This document shows, one piece after another, positions 1 to 8,791 of a stretch of 51,958 nucleotides of DNA. The translations under genes and the position numbers were made by a program. The notes beneath the pieces were generated by a model. It was given only the letters and a program-made list of their open reading frames with translations, was not told where the DNA came from and did no database searches. Source of the DNA: a bacterium (lineage in GTDB: Bacteria > Planctomycetota > UBA1135 > GCA-002686595); contig JAAELL010000585.1 in NCBI GenBank assembly GCA_024226735.1, positions 1-51,958 of the forward strand, in the 5' to 3' direction. Within the stretch, counting starts at the first letter, position 1. Each line of letters opens with the position of its first letter.

Positions 1-58
1 CGCCGTTGACACAGCACCGAGTCATTCTTGGGTTCAACGGCTGACGCCGTTGACACAG
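1..58. repeat. 14-bp direct repeat with embedded inverted repeat
   Basis: The 14-mer CGCCGTTGACACAG occurs at 1-14 and again at 45-58, a 44-base period. The second copy also pairs with the bases before it: CAACGGC (35-41) and GCCGTTG (46-52) form a 7-bp stem with a 4-base loop. Each copy contains TTGACA (6-11 and 50-55), but no convincing -10 element follows. The repeat begins at the window edge, so more copies may lie upstream. Its role is unknown. Confidence 0.5.
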
Positions 59-137
59 AGCCTGTTCTGCGCGGGCGGTGTGGCGAGAGCTACACCGCCC
101 GCGCTCTTCGTTCCGGTGCGCCGCGGCGCCATCTACA

Positions 138-1466
138 ATGCCGCGCATGACCGATCACGCGCGCAAGACCCTGCTCTCGGGCATCTCCAAGCTCTACGAC
201 GGCAGCTCGGACCAACCGAAAGCCGTCCAGGAGAACGTCGACCTCTGGCTCGCCGGCGAGCGGATCGAGGCTGTGCGCCCGCACGATCCGGCGGCGACCA
301 ACCGCACGGACCTGACGGTCGTCGAGGCCGCGGGCTGGACCGTGACTCCCGGCCTGGTCGACTGCCACGGGCACGTCACGATCCTAGGGCTCTCGAAGGA
401 GTCGATCGACACCGCGAACTCGCCCTCCGCGTTCGTCTACGTCGAGAAGGTCCTGCACGCCTCGCTCGTCGACGGCGGCGTGACGACGATGCGCGACATC
501 GGCGGCGCGACGCACGCGATGAAGCGGCTGGTCGAAGACGGCGTCGCGATCGGGCCGCGCCTGCGTATCGCGATCTGCATGCTCTCGACCACCGGCGGCC
601 ATGCCGACTTCCGCGGTCCGGACCGTTGCCACGCCGCGGTGTCCAAGCTGTGGGGACCCGCGCCCGGGCGGCCGAGCAGCATCGTCGACGGTCCCTGGGA
701 GGCGCGCAAGCGCGTGCGCGAGATCGCGGCCTGTGGCGCCGACTTGATCAAGCTGTGCACCAGCCCCGGTGTCGCTTCGCCGGGCGACAAGCTCGAGAAC
801 CGGGACTTCACCGAGGACGAGATCCGCGCGATCAGCGACGAGGCCGCGGGCCGCGGGCTGCGCGTCGCCGCCCACGCGCACTCCAAGAGCGGCATCGAGC
901 TCGCGGTGCGCAACGGGGTGCACGACATCCAGCACATCTCGTTCATGGACGAGGCGGCGGTCGAGGAAGCGCACCGCAAGGGCTGCACCGTGACGCCGAC
1001 GTCATGGGTGGTCAACGTCTTGCCGGACGCACCCGGCCTGTCAGACTTCGTGCGCGACAAGGCCAAGCGCGCGGCCGAGGCGCACTCCGCGGCGGTCGAC
1101 TTCGCGCGCCGCGGCGGGCTGAAGATCCTCGCTGGCACGGACCCCGTGCTGCCGGGCATGCACGGCCGCAACTTCATGGAGCTCGTCTACCTCATGAAGG
1201 ACGGACTCCCGGCGCTGCAGGCGTGGCACGGGATGACGGGTCTCGCCGCGCAGGAGCTCGGCGCGGACGATACGGGCGTGCTCGCGCCGGGCAAGCGCGC
1301 GGACCTGCTGGTCGCCACGGACGACGTCGTCGCGAAGCCGGAGCTCCTGGAGACGGCGCTGCTCGAGGTCGTGCAGGACGGGAAGGGGCACCGCGGGGGA
1401 GTCGCAGGCTTGCCGCAGCGCACCGTCACGGACACCGTCGCGGCCGCTCTCGCTCAGGGGACGTGA
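138..1466 (+). CDS. Metal-dependent amidohydrolase, imidazolonepropionase-like
   Basis: This is a TIM-barrel amidohydrolase of about 442 residues, from the family that holds imidazolonepropionases, prolidase-like enzymes and other cyclic-amide hydrolases. The N-terminal composite beta domain is followed by the metal-binding HxH in DCHGHVT, the likely bridging lysine in DLIKLCTSPG, two further histidines in AAHAHSKSG and HDIQHISF, and the catalytic aspartate in AGTDPVLPG. The C-terminal LAPGKRADLLV returns to the beta domain, as is typical. All metal ligands are present, so the enzyme is probably active, but the substrate cannot be read from sequence. There is no signal peptide. ATG 138 or ATG 147 could be the start; neither has a clear Shine-Dalgarno. 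The 3' end overlaps a convergent pseudogene by 13 bases. Confidence 0.88.
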   Translation: MPRMTDHARKTLLSGISKLYDGSSDQPKAVQENVDLWLAGERIEAVRPHDPAATNRTDLTVVEAAGWTVTPGLVDCHGHVTILGLSKESIDTANSPSAFVYVEKVLHASLVDGGVTTMRDIGGATHAMKRLVEDGVAIGPRLRIAICMLSTTGGHADFRGPDRCHAAVSKLWGPAPGRPSSIVDGPWEARKRVREIAACGADLIKLCTSPGVASPGDKLENRDFTEDEIRAISDEAAGRGLRVAAHAHSKSGIELAVRNGVHDIQHISFMDEAAVEEAHRKGCTVTPTSWVVNVLPDAPGLSDFVRDKAKRAAEAHSAAVDFARRGGLKILAGTDPVLPGMHGRNFMELVYLMKDGLPALQAWHGMTGLAAQELGADDTGVLAPGKRADLLVATDDVVAKPELLETALLEVVQDGKGHRGGVAGLPQRTVTDTVAAALAQGT

Positions 1467-2438
1467 GTTGCGAGGCCGGTGGGGGACTCGTGGAGCGTTG
1501 CGAAGTAGAGGTCCTCGAGATCGGCTTCGACGGCCGTGAGCTTGTCGGTCAGCACATCGATGCCGTCGAAGACGATGCTGCCCGCGTCCGGGTCAGGACC
1601 GCGCAGCAGGCGAGCGCCAGAGTCGCGCTGCGTGTCCAGCGCGCGGGCGAGTCGCCGCGCGGCCACAGCACCCACGCGAAGACGAGCAAGAGGGCCGCCG
1701 CGGAGCTCCAGTACACCTCGACCCAGAGGAAGGGCACGAGCTCGTGGCCCCAGCCGTCGATGTCGGAAAAGGTGGGGGGCGACGAGCCCGGGAACGAGTA
1801 GAGCTCGCCTTCGAAACCCGCCGAGCGCGTGAGGATGCGGGCGACGACGAGCGCGACGACGACGACGTGGCCGAGCCAGCGGTCGCGCTCGAAAACGTGA
1901 ACGGCGACGGCGAGGATCCCGAAGAGCAGGAACGGCCACGTGTGCAGCGCCGTGCCCACGACCAGGGCCGAGAGCTCCGCGCGTTCGACGCCGTGTGCGC
2001 GCTGGAAGGCCGCCGTGACCACGAGGAACGCGAGCGCGGTCGTCAGCAGCAGGCCGAAGAGCGCGGCGATCTTGCCGACGACGATCGCGCCGGTGGGGAC
2101 GGGCAGCGCATCGCTCGTCGTGTGCGCGCGGGCGCTGCGCTCGCGCCACACGAGCTCGCCGCTGAAGAGCACGACGATCGCGAGGAGCACGACCCGTGAA
2201 GAGCGTCGCAGGGCATGCAGCGCGATTCGGGTCTCCGGGGTCGATCGGACTCCGAGGACGGCTTCGCGGTGGGTCAGGGCGGACAGGGCCGGGCGGCGCG
2301 ACCCGGGGCGTCGTCCATGGCGCCGACGTCGGTCGCGACCGTGAGGACCCCGTAGGCGGCGAGGGTCAGGCAGGTGATCCAGAAGGCGGGCTGGCGGAGC
2401 TGGTAGCGGATCTCGAACGCGCAGAGATGCCTTCCCAT
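1454..2438 (-). pseudogene. Decayed ABC permease / M1-aminopeptidase locus with ATPase 3' fragment
   Basis: Three consecutive pieces on the minus strand are each in a different frame. The first (ATG 2438, about 43 codons) reads MGRHLCAFEIRYQLRQPAFW and continues into a membrane helix, the usual N-terminus of ABC-2 permeases fused to M1 aminopeptidases. The second (about 2270-1620) begins near LFSGELVWRERSAR, carries DALPVP and FSDIDGWGHEL, and matches the second permease region of the same family. The third (about 1590-1454) holds VEADLEDLYFATLHE, which resembles the extreme C-terminus of the partner ABC ATPase. The peptidase domain (HExxH), the Walker motifs and several hundred residues are missing. 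The gene cannot make a working transporter; two or more deletions are the simplest explanation. Confidence 0.7.
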
Positions 2439-2478
2439 GATCGGTAGTTCGGGAATCACGGCCGTCGATTTCACAGGC

Positions 2479-2506
2479 TTGACGCACGGTGCGCGATCCG
2501 TACCTT
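2479..2506 (+). promoter_or_regulatory. Candidate sigma-70-type promoter
   Basis: TTGACG (2479-2484) is followed by a 16-base spacer and TACCTT (2501-2506). It lies about 65 bases before an ATG with a good ribosome binding site at 2570 and about 400 bases before rsgA. The match to consensus is moderate and planctomycete promoter rules differ, so this is tentative. Confidence 0.3.
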
Positions 2507-2569
2507 GGGGAGGTCGCGGGCAGGCCGCCCGCGTTCGACCCACGATCCCTTGCCCAACGGAGGACGCTC

Positions 2570-2611
2570 ATGATTGCCATCGTTTCGCGCAGCGCCTCCG
2601 CCCTCGGCTGA
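2570..2611 (+). pseudogene. Possible truncated gene start (13 codons)
   Basis: A GGAGGA Shine-Dalgarno (2559-2564) sits five bases before ATG 2570, but the frame closes after MIAIVSRSASALG. The start signals are better than those of many real genes here. It may be a leader peptide or the 5' stump of a deleted gene. Nothing recognisable follows in any frame before the minisatellite at 2811. Confidence 0.25.
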
Positions 2612-2810
2612 TTCGCCGCGTTCGCGCCCGGGACGTCTCACGACGTTTCATCGGGAGCGACCACTCGAATCGACGGAGGAGCGGAGCCGGCCCCAGAGAG
2701 CCGTTCCACGCTCCCCGTCTGTCCACTGCACGTCGGGAGCTCCATTTCGACACGCGACGCGTGTCCGCACCGAACTGCTACGAGGACAACGATTCCAGTT
2801 CCAGGTCAGC

Positions 2811-2900
2811 GATTCTGGGAACAGGGATCCTGGGAACAGGGATCCTGGGAACTGGGATCCTGGGAACAGGGATCCTGGGAACAGGGATTCGAGGAACTGC
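2811..2900. repeat. 15-bp minisatellite upstream of rsgA
   Basis: Six consecutive 15-base units run from 2811 to 2900. The core unit is GATCCTGGGAACAGG; the first unit has T for C, the third ends CTGG, and the sixth is degenerate. Each full unit with its preceding G contains GGATCC. The unit length is a multiple of three and the frame is open, so on paper it could be read as repeated ILGTG in the rsgA frame. The likely rsgA start lies just after the array, and the last degenerate unit supplies the GAGGA that looks like its ribosome binding site. Confidence 0.9.
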
Positions 2901-2901
2901 A

Positions 2902-4077
2902 TTGGACAGCGAAGAGAAGGCCAAACAGGTCGCCCGCCACCTGCGCGGGATGAAGAAGTACAAGACGATCGAGGAGCAGAAGCTCATCAAGAACGCGTCG
3001 CGCAAGCGCCAGAGCGAGCGCGGCGAGCGCAAGCGCGACCGCCGCGACTGGTCGGAGTGGGACGATGACGAGGACGGGCAAGACGCAGGGTTCGAGCGCA
3101 TCCAGCGCGCGCGTCCGACCGACCTGACGCGCAAGCCGCGCGAGCCGGAGGGGACGGCCGGGCCCGTGACCGACGCCGAGCACGACGCCGTCGTCGTCTC
3201 GCTGACGTCCGGCCGCGCGCGCGTTCTCGTAGGCGGGGAGGAGCTCGAAGCGCAGCTCGCCCAGCACCTCGCCGAGACGCAGCAGTCGAGCGTCGCGGTC
3301 GGCGATGAAGTCGCGCTCGAGGAGCGGCCGGACGCCCAGCCGCGCGTCGTTTCGGTCGCGCCGCGGCGCAGCGAGCTCTCGCGGCCCGATCCGGGGCGTC
3401 CCGAGCGCGAGCGCGTTCTCGCCGCCAACGTCGAAGTCGCCGTGATCGTCGTCGCGGCGCGGCGTGCGGCGCTGCGTGTCGGGATCGTCGAGCGTATGGC
3501 GCTCGCGCTCGGCCGCGGTGGCGCGCAGCCGCTCGCCTGCATCAACAAGGTCGATCTCTGGGAGACGCCCGAGCGGCGCGCGGATGCGGAGCTCGCGCTC
3601 GAGCCGCTCGCCGCGGCCGGGATCGGCGTGCACTTCGTCTCCGCCGAGCGCGGCGACGGTGTCGTCGAGCTCGCCGCCGCGATCGAGGGCCGGACCACCG
3701 TCTTCATCGGTCACAGCGGCGTCGGCAAGTCGAGCCTCTTGAACGCCATCGACCCCGACCACGAGCGTGCCGTCAAGCACGTGCGTGAGGCCGACCAGAA
3801 GGGCCGCCACACGACGACGGCCTCGAGCCTCACGGTGCTCGGCGGCGGGACGCGCGTGATCGACACGCCGGGCATCCGGGCCTTCGGCATGTGGGGGTTC
3901 GAGCGCGAGAGCCTGCGCGCTTGGTTCACCGAGTTCGACGAGCTCGCCGCGAGCTGCAAGTTCCGGGACTGCGTGCACGCGGCGGAGCCCGGCTGCGCGG
4001 TTCGAGCGGCGGCGGAGGAGGATGCGCTGCTGGAGGCGCGCTACCGGACGTATTTGCGGATCCTGGACGAGCTGTAG
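2902..4077 (+). CDS. rsgA: Small ribosomal subunit biogenesis GTPase RsgA (YjeQ)
   Basis: RsgA is a circularly permuted GTPase that checks late 30S assembly. The G4 motif NKVD (residue 215) precedes the G1 P-loop GHSGVGKS (270-277) and the G3 motif DTPG (321); that order is diagnostic. A C-terminal zinc-binding segment, CKFRDCVHAAEPGC, follows. The middle region is the OB fold (about 85-160). The first 75 residues are an unusual, highly charged Lys/Arg/Glu-rich extension, possibly RNA-binding. The frame is open far upstream. I chose TTG 2902 because GAGGA at 2891-2895 is well spaced and because the bases before it are a minisatellite; ATG 2950 is the alternative. Length is 391 residues, slightly above the usual 300-350 because of the extension. 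Confidence 0.93.
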   Translation: MDSEEKAKQVARHLRGMKKYKTIEEQKLIKNASRKRQSERGERKRDRRDWSEWDDDEDGQDAGFERIQRARPTDLTRKPREPEGTAGPVTDAEHDAVVVSLTSGRARVLVGGEELEAQLAQHLAETQQSSVAVGDEVALEERPDAQPRVVSVAPRRSELSRPDPGRPERERVLAANVEVAVIVVAARRAALRVGIVERMALALGRGGAQPLACINKVDLWETPERRADAELALEPLAAAGIGVHFVSAERGDGVVELAAAIEGRTTVFIGHSGVGKSSLLNAIDPDHERAVKHVREADQKGRHTTTASSLTVLGGGTRVIDTPGIRAFGMWGFERESLRAWFTEFDELAASCKFRDCVHAAEPGCAVRAAAEEDALLEARYRTYLRILDEL

Positions 4078-4137
4078 CCTTGGGGCCGTATCCCTTCGAG
4101 GGGCGCTCTTGCTCCGCGGTCGTCCCTGCCGTCCACT

Positions 4138-5280
4138 GTGCGGGTGAACACCGCGGAGCATCGACCAAAAGGAGCGCCAACATCCGGGCCAGGCGATCGG
4201 CCGGTCCACTGGCCTCTGGCGCTGCTCTGCTTCGGGCTCCTGCCGCTCGGCGGAGGGCTGTTCGCGTTGGCGCACCGGTACCCGAGTGAGGTCGACCATG
4301 GATACTCGCGGCTGATCTTTCCGCCGCTGCGGCGCGGGCTCTCGGCGGTGTCGGGGCTCCTTCCGTTTTCGCTCGCCGAGCTCATCCTGGGCATCGCGTT
4401 CACGGTGCTCGTCGTACGCGTCGGCCGCGGGCTACGGAAGCTGCGCCGCGGCCAGCGCAGCGCGCGCAACCTGACCGCGCACGCGGGCGCACAGACGCTC
4501 ACGGCGCTCGGGCTCGTCTACGCCGCGTTCCTGATCCTATGGGGGTTCAACTACGCCAGACAACCCCTCGCAGAGTCGCTGCGGCTCGAGCGCGCGCCCG
4601 CCAGTGCGGACGACCTGGCGCGCCTGGTCGCGGGCCTCGTCGATCGGATGAACGAGCTGCGCACGAGCATCGTGCCCGAGGACTGCGCGCTCGCCGGCAG
4701 CCGCGACCCGCGCCTCGCGCTGGCCTTCGGCGCGTTGAGCCGCGAGTCGTCGGTGTTCGATGCCCGCCTTCCACGCGTCCGGCGCCCGCTCCTGTCGCCG
4801 CTCCTGTCGCGCCTCGGCGTGACCGGGATCTACTCGCCCTTCACCGGCGAGCCGCACGTCGACGCCGACATCCCCGTCGTGTCCGTGCCCTTCGTGGCGT
4901 GCCATGAGCTCGCGCACGCGCTCGGGTTCGCGCGCGAGGACGAGGCGAACTTCATCGGCTTTCTCGCGTGCCGGGCCGGGGGCGACGCGGCGTTCGAGTA
5001 CTCGGGGTGCCGCGCGGCGTACCTGCACGCCATCCGGCGGCTGCTCCGCGCCGATCGAGGTCGCGCGGTCGAGCTCGCCGCCCGCCGCTCCGATGCAGTG
5101 CGCGCGGACTCCGAGGAGGCGGCCCGGTTCTGGCGCGCGCGCGAGGGTGTCTTGACGGAGGTGGGGCGCAAGTCCAACGACGTGTACCTCAAGTCGCAGG
5201 GTGAGAGCGAGGGAGTCCGGAGCTACGGGCGGATGGTCGACCTCCTGATCGCCGACCACCGGCTCCGCTCGGGGCGGTAG
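4138..5280 (+). CDS. DUF3810-family membrane protein with HExxH motif
   Basis: The protein has about 380 residues. Three hydrophobic segments lie in the first half: LALLCFGLLPLGGGLFALA; a second around ELILGIAFTVLVV; and a third, LGLVYAAFLILWGFNYA, that ends in the family-typical GFNYARQPL. The C-terminal half contains CHELAHALGFAREDEANF, a zinc-metallopeptidase-like HExxH with a downstream acidic residue that could be the third ligand. This arrangement defines the DUF3810 family, which is common in Bacteroidetes and found elsewhere; its function is unknown. A membrane-bound peptidase is plausible but unproven. GTG 4138 or GTG 4144 is the start; no ATG lies nearby. It is 60 bases after rsgA and 10 bases before the next gene, so it may be co-transcribed. 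Confidence 0.82.
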   Translation: MRVNTAEHRPKGAPTSGPGDRPVHWPLALLCFGLLPLGGGLFALAHRYPSEVDHGYSRLIFPPLRRGLSAVSGLLPFSLAELILGIAFTVLVVRVGRGLRKLRRGQRSARNLTAHAGAQTLTALGLVYAAFLILWGFNYARQPLAESLRLERAPASADDLARLVAGLVDRMNELRTSIVPEDCALAGSRDPRLALAFGALSRESSVFDARLPRVRRPLLSPLLSRLGVTGIYSPFTGEPHVDADIPVVSVPFVACHELAHALGFAREDEANFIGFLACRAGGDAAFEYSGCRAAYLHAIRRLLRADRGRAVELAARRSDAVRADSEEAARFWRAREGVLTEVGRKSNDVYLKSQGESEGVRSYGRMVDLLIADHRLRSGR

Positions 5281-5290
5281 AATCTCGCGC

Positions 5291-8200
5291 ATGTTGCGCC
5301 TCTCCCTGCTGCTCCTCGCCCTCAACGTTTCCGCCTACGCCCAGGAGGAGGCAGACGAGGGCTACCGGCCGCCGATCGAGCCCGCATCGGACGAGGGCGC
5401 GCTGGCCATGGCGCGGTTCGAGCTCGCCGAGGGATTCGAGGTGAACCTGTGGGCGGCGGAGCCGCTTCTGGCGAACCCCGTCTGCTTCGCGATCGACTCC
5501 GTCGGCCGCGTGTTCGTCGCCGAGACGTTTCGCCTGCACGCGGGCGTCACGGACATGCGCCAGCACCAGGACTGGCTCGACGAGGACCTGGCGAGCCGCA
5601 CCGTGGCGGAGCGCATCGCGATGATGGCGCGGCACGAGGGCGAGCTGACCGCGGGCTACGGGACCGAGCACGACCGGGTGCGCCTCCTGGTCGACACGGA
5701 CGGAGACGGCAAGGCGGACCAGGACACGGTGTTCGCGGACGGCTTCCTCGATCCCGCGGCCGGCATCGCGGCGGGGCTGTTGCCGCACGAGGGCGGGGTC
5801 TACTACACGTGCATCCCGGACCTGTGGAAGCTCGTCGATGCGGACGGCGACGGGGTGGCCGAGGCGCGCGAGAGCCTGCACACCGGCTTCGGGGTCAACA
5901 TCGCCCTGCTTGGCCACGACATGCACGGCCTGCGCATCGGACCGGACGGGATGCTGTACTTCTCGATCGGCGATCGCGGCTTTCACGTCGAGACCGGCGG
6001 ACCGTCCGGCACGGAGACGTTCGCGCATCCGCACGCGGGTGCGGTCCTGCGCTGCGAGCTCGACGGCTCGAATCTCGAGATCTACGCGACGGGCCTGCGC
6101 AATCCGCAGGAGCTGGTGTTCGACGACCAGGGCAACTTGTTCACCGGCGACAACAACTCCGACGGTGGTGACAAGGCGCGCTGGGTCTACGTGCTCGAGG
6201 GGGGCGACTCGGGGTGGCGCTACCCGTACCAGTGGATCACGCAGCCGAACCTGCGCGGCCCGTGGAACGCGGAGAAGCAGTGGCACCCGCCGCACGAGGG
6301 CCAGCCCGCCTTCCTCAATCCGCCGATCACCAACTTCACGAGCGGGCCGTCGGGGCTCGCCTACTACCCCGGCGGCGCGATCTGGGACTACGCCTGGGAG
6401 CGCACGTTCTTCCTCTGCGATTTCCGCGGCAACCCCAGCTCCAGCGGCATTCACAGCTTCAAGAACAAGGCGAAGGGGGCCGGGTTCGAGCTGGTCGAAG
6501 CGCAGAAGTTCCTGTGGAACTCGCTCGCGACCGACGTCGACTTCGGCCCCGACGGCGCGCTCTACGTGTCCGACTGGGTCGCCGGCTGGAACATGACGGG
6601 CAAGGGGCGGATCTACCGCGTGACGCCGGAGGGCTTCGCCGACAACTGGCGTGCCCAGGACGTACAGAAGCTGCTCGCGGCCGGCATGCGCGGGCGCACA
6701 CCGACCGAGCTCGGGACGCTGCTCAACCACGACCACCGGGACGTGCGCCAGGGGGCCCAGTTCGAGCTCGTGCGGCTCGCGCGCGAGGAGGGCTCGGACG
6801 CGGCGCAGTCCACGTTGCACGCCATGGCGGTCAACCGCCAACGCTCGAGCTTCCAGCGGCTGCACGGGGTGTGGGGGATCGCGCAGCTCGTGCGGACCGA
6901 CCCGACGCGGGCTGAGCTCGCCAAGCAGCTGCCCGCGCTCCTCGACGACCTCGATCACGAGCTGCGGGCGCAGACGGCGAAGGCGATCGGGCACCTGCGC
7001 TACGCCGAGGCGACGCCGCGCTTGGTCGCGGCGCTCGAGGACCGCGCGCCGCGCGTGCGCATGTACGCGGCTGAGGCTCTGGGACGGCTCGGCGTGCAGC
7101 GCGCGGTGGGCCCGATCCTGGCGATGCTGGAGCGCAACGGCGACAAGGACCCGTGGCTGCGGCACGCCGGGGTCTGGGCGCTCGTGTCGATCGGAGACCG
7201 TGACGCCGTGCTGCGTCAGGCCGAGCACGCCTCACCCGCCGTGCGGCGCGCGGTCACGGTCGCGCTGCGGCGCTGGGGCGACGCGCGCATCGCGCGCATG
7301 CTCGCCGACCCGGAGCCGACGATCGCCGCCGAGGCCGCGCGCGCGATCTACGACGTCCCGATCGAGGATGCGTTCGGCGCGCTGGCGGCCAGGATCGATG
7401 CCGAACCGACCGCCGACCACTACTTCGGGCGACGCGTGCTGTGTGCCAATCGCTACCTCGGCGGCGCGGGCGCCGCGCTGAAGATCGGCGCGCTGGCCGC
7501 GAACGCAGCCGCGTCGCCGGCGCTGCGCACCGAGGCGCTCGAGATCCTCGCGGAGTGGCAGGCGCCGGGTCCTCGGGACCGCATCGTCGGTGCCTGGCGC
7601 CCGCTTGGGGAGCGCCCCGCGGAGGAGGTCACGCCGGCGATCGAGGCCGCGCAGGCGGGCCTCGAGCACTGGGAGGGCGACGAGCGTGTCGCGTGGGCGC
7701 GTCTCTTACGCGAGCACCCGGAAGCCGCGGCGTTGCGCACGCTCGTGCCGCTCTTGTCGAGCGCGGACGACGGCTGGCGCGTGCGGCGGGAGTCGCTCGA
7801 GACCTTGATCCTCGCCCGCGTAGACCTCGGCATCGACGTGCTCGAGGTCGCCGTGAGGGATGCGGACGGCCGCGTGCGGGCGCGCGCCTATCAGGAGCTC
7901 GGCAAGACCGATCCGGCGCGCGCGATCGCGAAGCTGCGCGAGGCGATCGCCGCGGGTGAGGACGCGGCGCGTCAGGAGTCGGTGCACACGCTGGCGGCGA
8001 TCGAGGCGCCCGAGGTCGAGCCGGTGCTGCGCACGTTGCTCGCGAGCCTTCCGGGTTCCGCGGAGCACGACCCGATCGAAGTCGACGTCGTCGCGGTGTG
8101 CAGCGAGCGCGGAGAAGCGTTCGCCGCGGACGTCACGGCCTACCGTGAACGCGCCGCCGCCCGCACGCCGGACTACGCGGACTGGTCGGGCACGCTCGTC

Positions 8201-8653
8201 GGCGGCGACTGGAAGAACGGACGCAAGATCTTCCGCGAGAAGGCGGTCGTCGCGTGTCTGCGCTGCCATGCGGTGGGCACGGATGGGGTGAGCGAGGTCG
8301 GGCCCAATCTGGGAGGGATCGGGCTCGCGCGCACGCGCCAGGAGCTCCTCGAGTCGATCGTGTTCCCCAACAAGGTGCTCGGCGAGGGCTTCGAGAACTG
8401 GATCCTCGTCTTGGACGACGACACGATGGTCGTCGGCCGCATCGCCGAGGAGACGCCCGAGTCCCTGCGCGTGCTGACGTACGAGAACGGCGAGGTGGGG
8501 GAGGTCGAGCTCGACCCGCAGACGGTCGCGACACGGAAGAAGGACGTGTCGCCGATGCCGAGCGATCTCGCGTCCCACCTGTCTCCGGCCGAGATGCGCG
8601 ATCTGGTCGAGTTCCTGGCCACGCGCAGCGACGAGGCCTTCGTTCCAAAGTGA
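5291..8653 (+). CDS. Giant secreted PVC-type propeller / HEAT / cytochrome c protein
   Basis: This 1120-residue exported protein has the architecture typical of planctomycetes. A signal peptide (MLRLSLLLLALNVSAYAQ) precedes a six-bladed, glucose-dehydrogenase-like propeller (about 35-450; DTDGDGKADQDTV and LRNPQEL are typical). Next come HEAT repeats (about 460-880) and a C-terminal cytochrome c domain with heme motif CLRCH at 989-993. The probable sixth heme ligand is the methionine in KKDVSPMPSDL, and the C-terminus is LVEFLATRSDEAF. In PVC bacteria such proteins are thought to oxidise sugars or related compounds in the periplasm and pass electrons to the heme; the substrate here is unknown. 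A second member lies at 40986-45116. Confidence 0.9.
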   Translation: MLRLSLLLLALNVSAYAQEEADEGYRPPIEPASDEGALAMARFELAEGFEVNLWAAEPLLANPVCFAIDSVGRVFVAETFRLHAGVTDMRQHQDWLDEDLASRTVAERIAMMARHEGELTAGYGTEHDRVRLLVDTDGDGKADQDTVFADGFLDPAAGIAAGLLPHEGGVYYTCIPDLWKLVDADGDGVAEARESLHTGFGVNIALLGHDMHGLRIGPDGMLYFSIGDRGFHVETGGPSGTETFAHPHAGAVLRCELDGSNLEIYATGLRNPQELVFDDQGNLFTGDNNSDGGDKARWVYVLEGGDSGWRYPYQWITQPNLRGPWNAEKQWHPPHEGQPAFLNPPITNFTSGPSGLAYYPGGAIWDYAWERTFFLCDFRGNPSSSGIHSFKNKAKGAGFELVEAQKFLWNSLATDVDFGPDGALYVSDWVAGWNMTGKGRIYRVTPEGFADNWRAQDVQKLLAAGMRGRTPTELGTLLNHDHRDVRQGAQFELVRLAREEGSDAAQSTLHAMAVNRQRSSFQRLHGVWGIAQLVRTDPTRAELAKQLPALLDDLDHELRAQTAKAIGHLRYAEATPRLVAALEDRAPRVRMYAAEALGRLGVQRAVGPILAMLERNGDKDPWLRHAGVWALVSIGDRDAVLRQAEHASPAVRRAVTVALRRWGDARIARMLADPEPTIAAEAARAIYDVPIEDAFGALAARIDAEPTADHYFGRRVLCANRYLGGAGAALKIGALAANAAASPALRTEALEILAEWQAPGPRDRIVGAWRPLGERPAEEVTPAIEAAQAGLEHWEGDERVAWARLLREHPEAAALRTLVPLLSSADDGWRVRRESLETLILARVDLGIDVLEVAVRDADGRVRARAYQELGKTDPARAIAKLREAIAAGEDAARQESVHTLAAIEAPEVEPVLRTLLASLPGSAEHDPIEVDVVAVCSERGEAFAADVTAYRERAAARTPDYADWSGTLVGGDWKNGRKIFREKAVVACLRCHAVGTDGVSEVGPNLGGIGLARTRQELLESIVFPNKVLGEGFENWILVLDDDTMVVGRIAEETPESLRVLTYENGEVGEVELDPQTVATRKKDVSPMPSDLASHLSPAEMRDLVEFLATRSDEAFVPK

Positions 8654-8791
8654 GCCAAAAGGCGATTAGGCGGACTCGTTCGTGAAAGCGGGGGCGCCTC
8701 AAGACCCGCGATCGGGATAGCCGAGGAGCATCCGTGAACGCCACTCCAGGAGGAGATGGTGCGCTCGGATTACGCTTCCCCACGCCGCTAG

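Noticed and set aside
50-1801. Long plus-strand frame of 583 codons overlapping the amidohydrolase
   Set aside because: It is extremely arginine-rich and low in complexity, a shadow of the high-GC amidohydrolase gene in another frame.
5189-7228. Minus-strand frame of 679 codons opposite the PVC-type protein
   Set aside because: It is the antisense shadow of the clearly recognisable plus-strand propeller/HEAT gene; no family motif or signal is present.
8755-8790. Short leader peptide before the GGDEF-like gene
   Set aside because: An AGGAGGAG lies almost directly against the ATG, too close for normal initiation, and the 11-codon frame has no attenuator-like features.
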